From the NCBI GenBank assembly GCA_037176905.1, contig JBBBWG010011258.1:1-20338 (forward strand): a stretch of DNA of 20,338 nt. Reading direction: 5' to 3'. The notes beneath the pieces were generated by a model, which was given only the letters and a program-made list of their open reading frames with translations, searched no databases and was not told where the DNA came from. Shown here piece after piece: positions 19,955-20,338 of the stretch (within the stretch, counting starts at the first letter, position 1; each line of letters starts with the position of its first letter). Source of the DNA: Azolla pinnata (Eukaryota; Streptophyta; Polypodiopsida; Salviniales; Salviniaceae). The position numbers were made by a program, and so were the translations under genes.

Positions 19955-20275
19955 ATATCACGATTACCAATATAAAATGACTTATATATACATATATTCA
20001 AACCTATGAATGCTTAAACCTACCTTATCCACCAAAAATATTTAATACTTGATAATATATTAAAACATAGGCATATTAACGTACGAAAATAACTTGCGAA
20101 CATCTGTTCGCACTGTAGAGCTCTCAAGTGACAATAATGCATGATAGCCACATGGTGGGTATGCATGAGGCCTACATATGTAAAAAAGGGCAGCTAGCTT
20201 TCGTATTGAACCATTCTGGTTGAACATGAGTCTTTGGCGCCGTGTACTCCAATCTCTCGGTAATCAATATCTCGT
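19955..20275 (+). repeat. 3' LTR (approximate)
   Basis: Counterpart of 18337-18635, offset by about 1618 bp. The TATA box of the other copy is here TATGTAAAAAAGG. Considerable divergence suggests an old insertion. The outer edge near 20275 is uncertain. Confidence 0.7.
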
Positions 20276-20338
20276 CTTTTTGTTCGTACTTCCCTTTCCT
20301 TTTCTTCTTGTTATATTCGTGTCTTCTAAGCCCATCGT

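Larger units (their letters stand above)
18337..20275 (+). mobile_element. internally deleted, degenerate Ty3/gypsy-type LTR retrotransposon with chromodomain
   Basis: Two diverged direct repeats of about 300 bp bound roughly 1.3 kb of interior that holds only the 3' part of pol: integrase, then chromodomain. No gag, protease, reverse transcriptase or RNase H is visible, so most of the interior was lost. A purine-rich tract immediately before the second repeat fits the polypurine tract, giving plus-strand polarity. The chromodomain places it among chromoviruses. Edges are approximate because the repeats have drifted. Confidence 0.8.

Overview
The window reads as nuclear DNA of a land plant, most likely a flowering plant; the order is not resolvable by eye. 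The evidence is two multi-exon genes with short GT-AG introns in AT-rich sequence, plant-restricted protein families (a long P-class PPR protein with a transit-peptide-like N-terminus, and a SUV39-class SET protein), plant telomere-type (telo-box) motifs, and a decayed Ty3/gypsy-type LTR element with a chromodomain.

Layout. Positions 1-403 are the 3' flank of gene 1. Gene 1 (404-5730, minus strand, nine exons, 1007 codons) encodes a PPR protein of the EMB2279/DG1 type. All its exon junctions keep the reading frame. Its 5' flank (5731-7000) is unusual: ten copies of a 17-bp unit carrying a telo-box, then four copies of a 64-bp unit, then four copies of a 50-54-bp unit in which a 20-bp perfect palindrome appears. 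Gene 2 (7510 to at least 16124, minus strand, about 14 exons, about 1103 codons in the model given) encodes a large chromatin protein: a Ser-rich basic N-terminus, two SUMO-interaction-like motifs, an extended PHD (ePHD) module of the BRCA1/BARD1 type, then pre-SET, SET and post-SET domains. One internal junction (near 11806) and the first exon are unresolved. From 16125 to 18336 there is a possible first exon, simple repeats and sequence with no recognisable gene. From 18337 to about 20275 lies a short, dead LTR retrotransposon, keeping only integrase and chromodomain remnants between two diverged LTRs.

The two genes lie in tandem on the minus strand, gene 2 upstream of gene 1, about 1.8 kb apart. 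Nothing suggests co-transcription. PPR proteins of this class act on organellar RNA. The SET protein is predicted to methylate histone lysine in the nucleus. The most noteworthy item is the single-chain combination of a BRCA1/BARD1-like ePHD with a SUV39-type SET domain, which is not among the Arabidopsis SUVH/SUVR architectures I know. No prokaryotic-type system, tRNA, rRNA or CRISPR was found. Every gene model was spliced by eye and needs transcript support.
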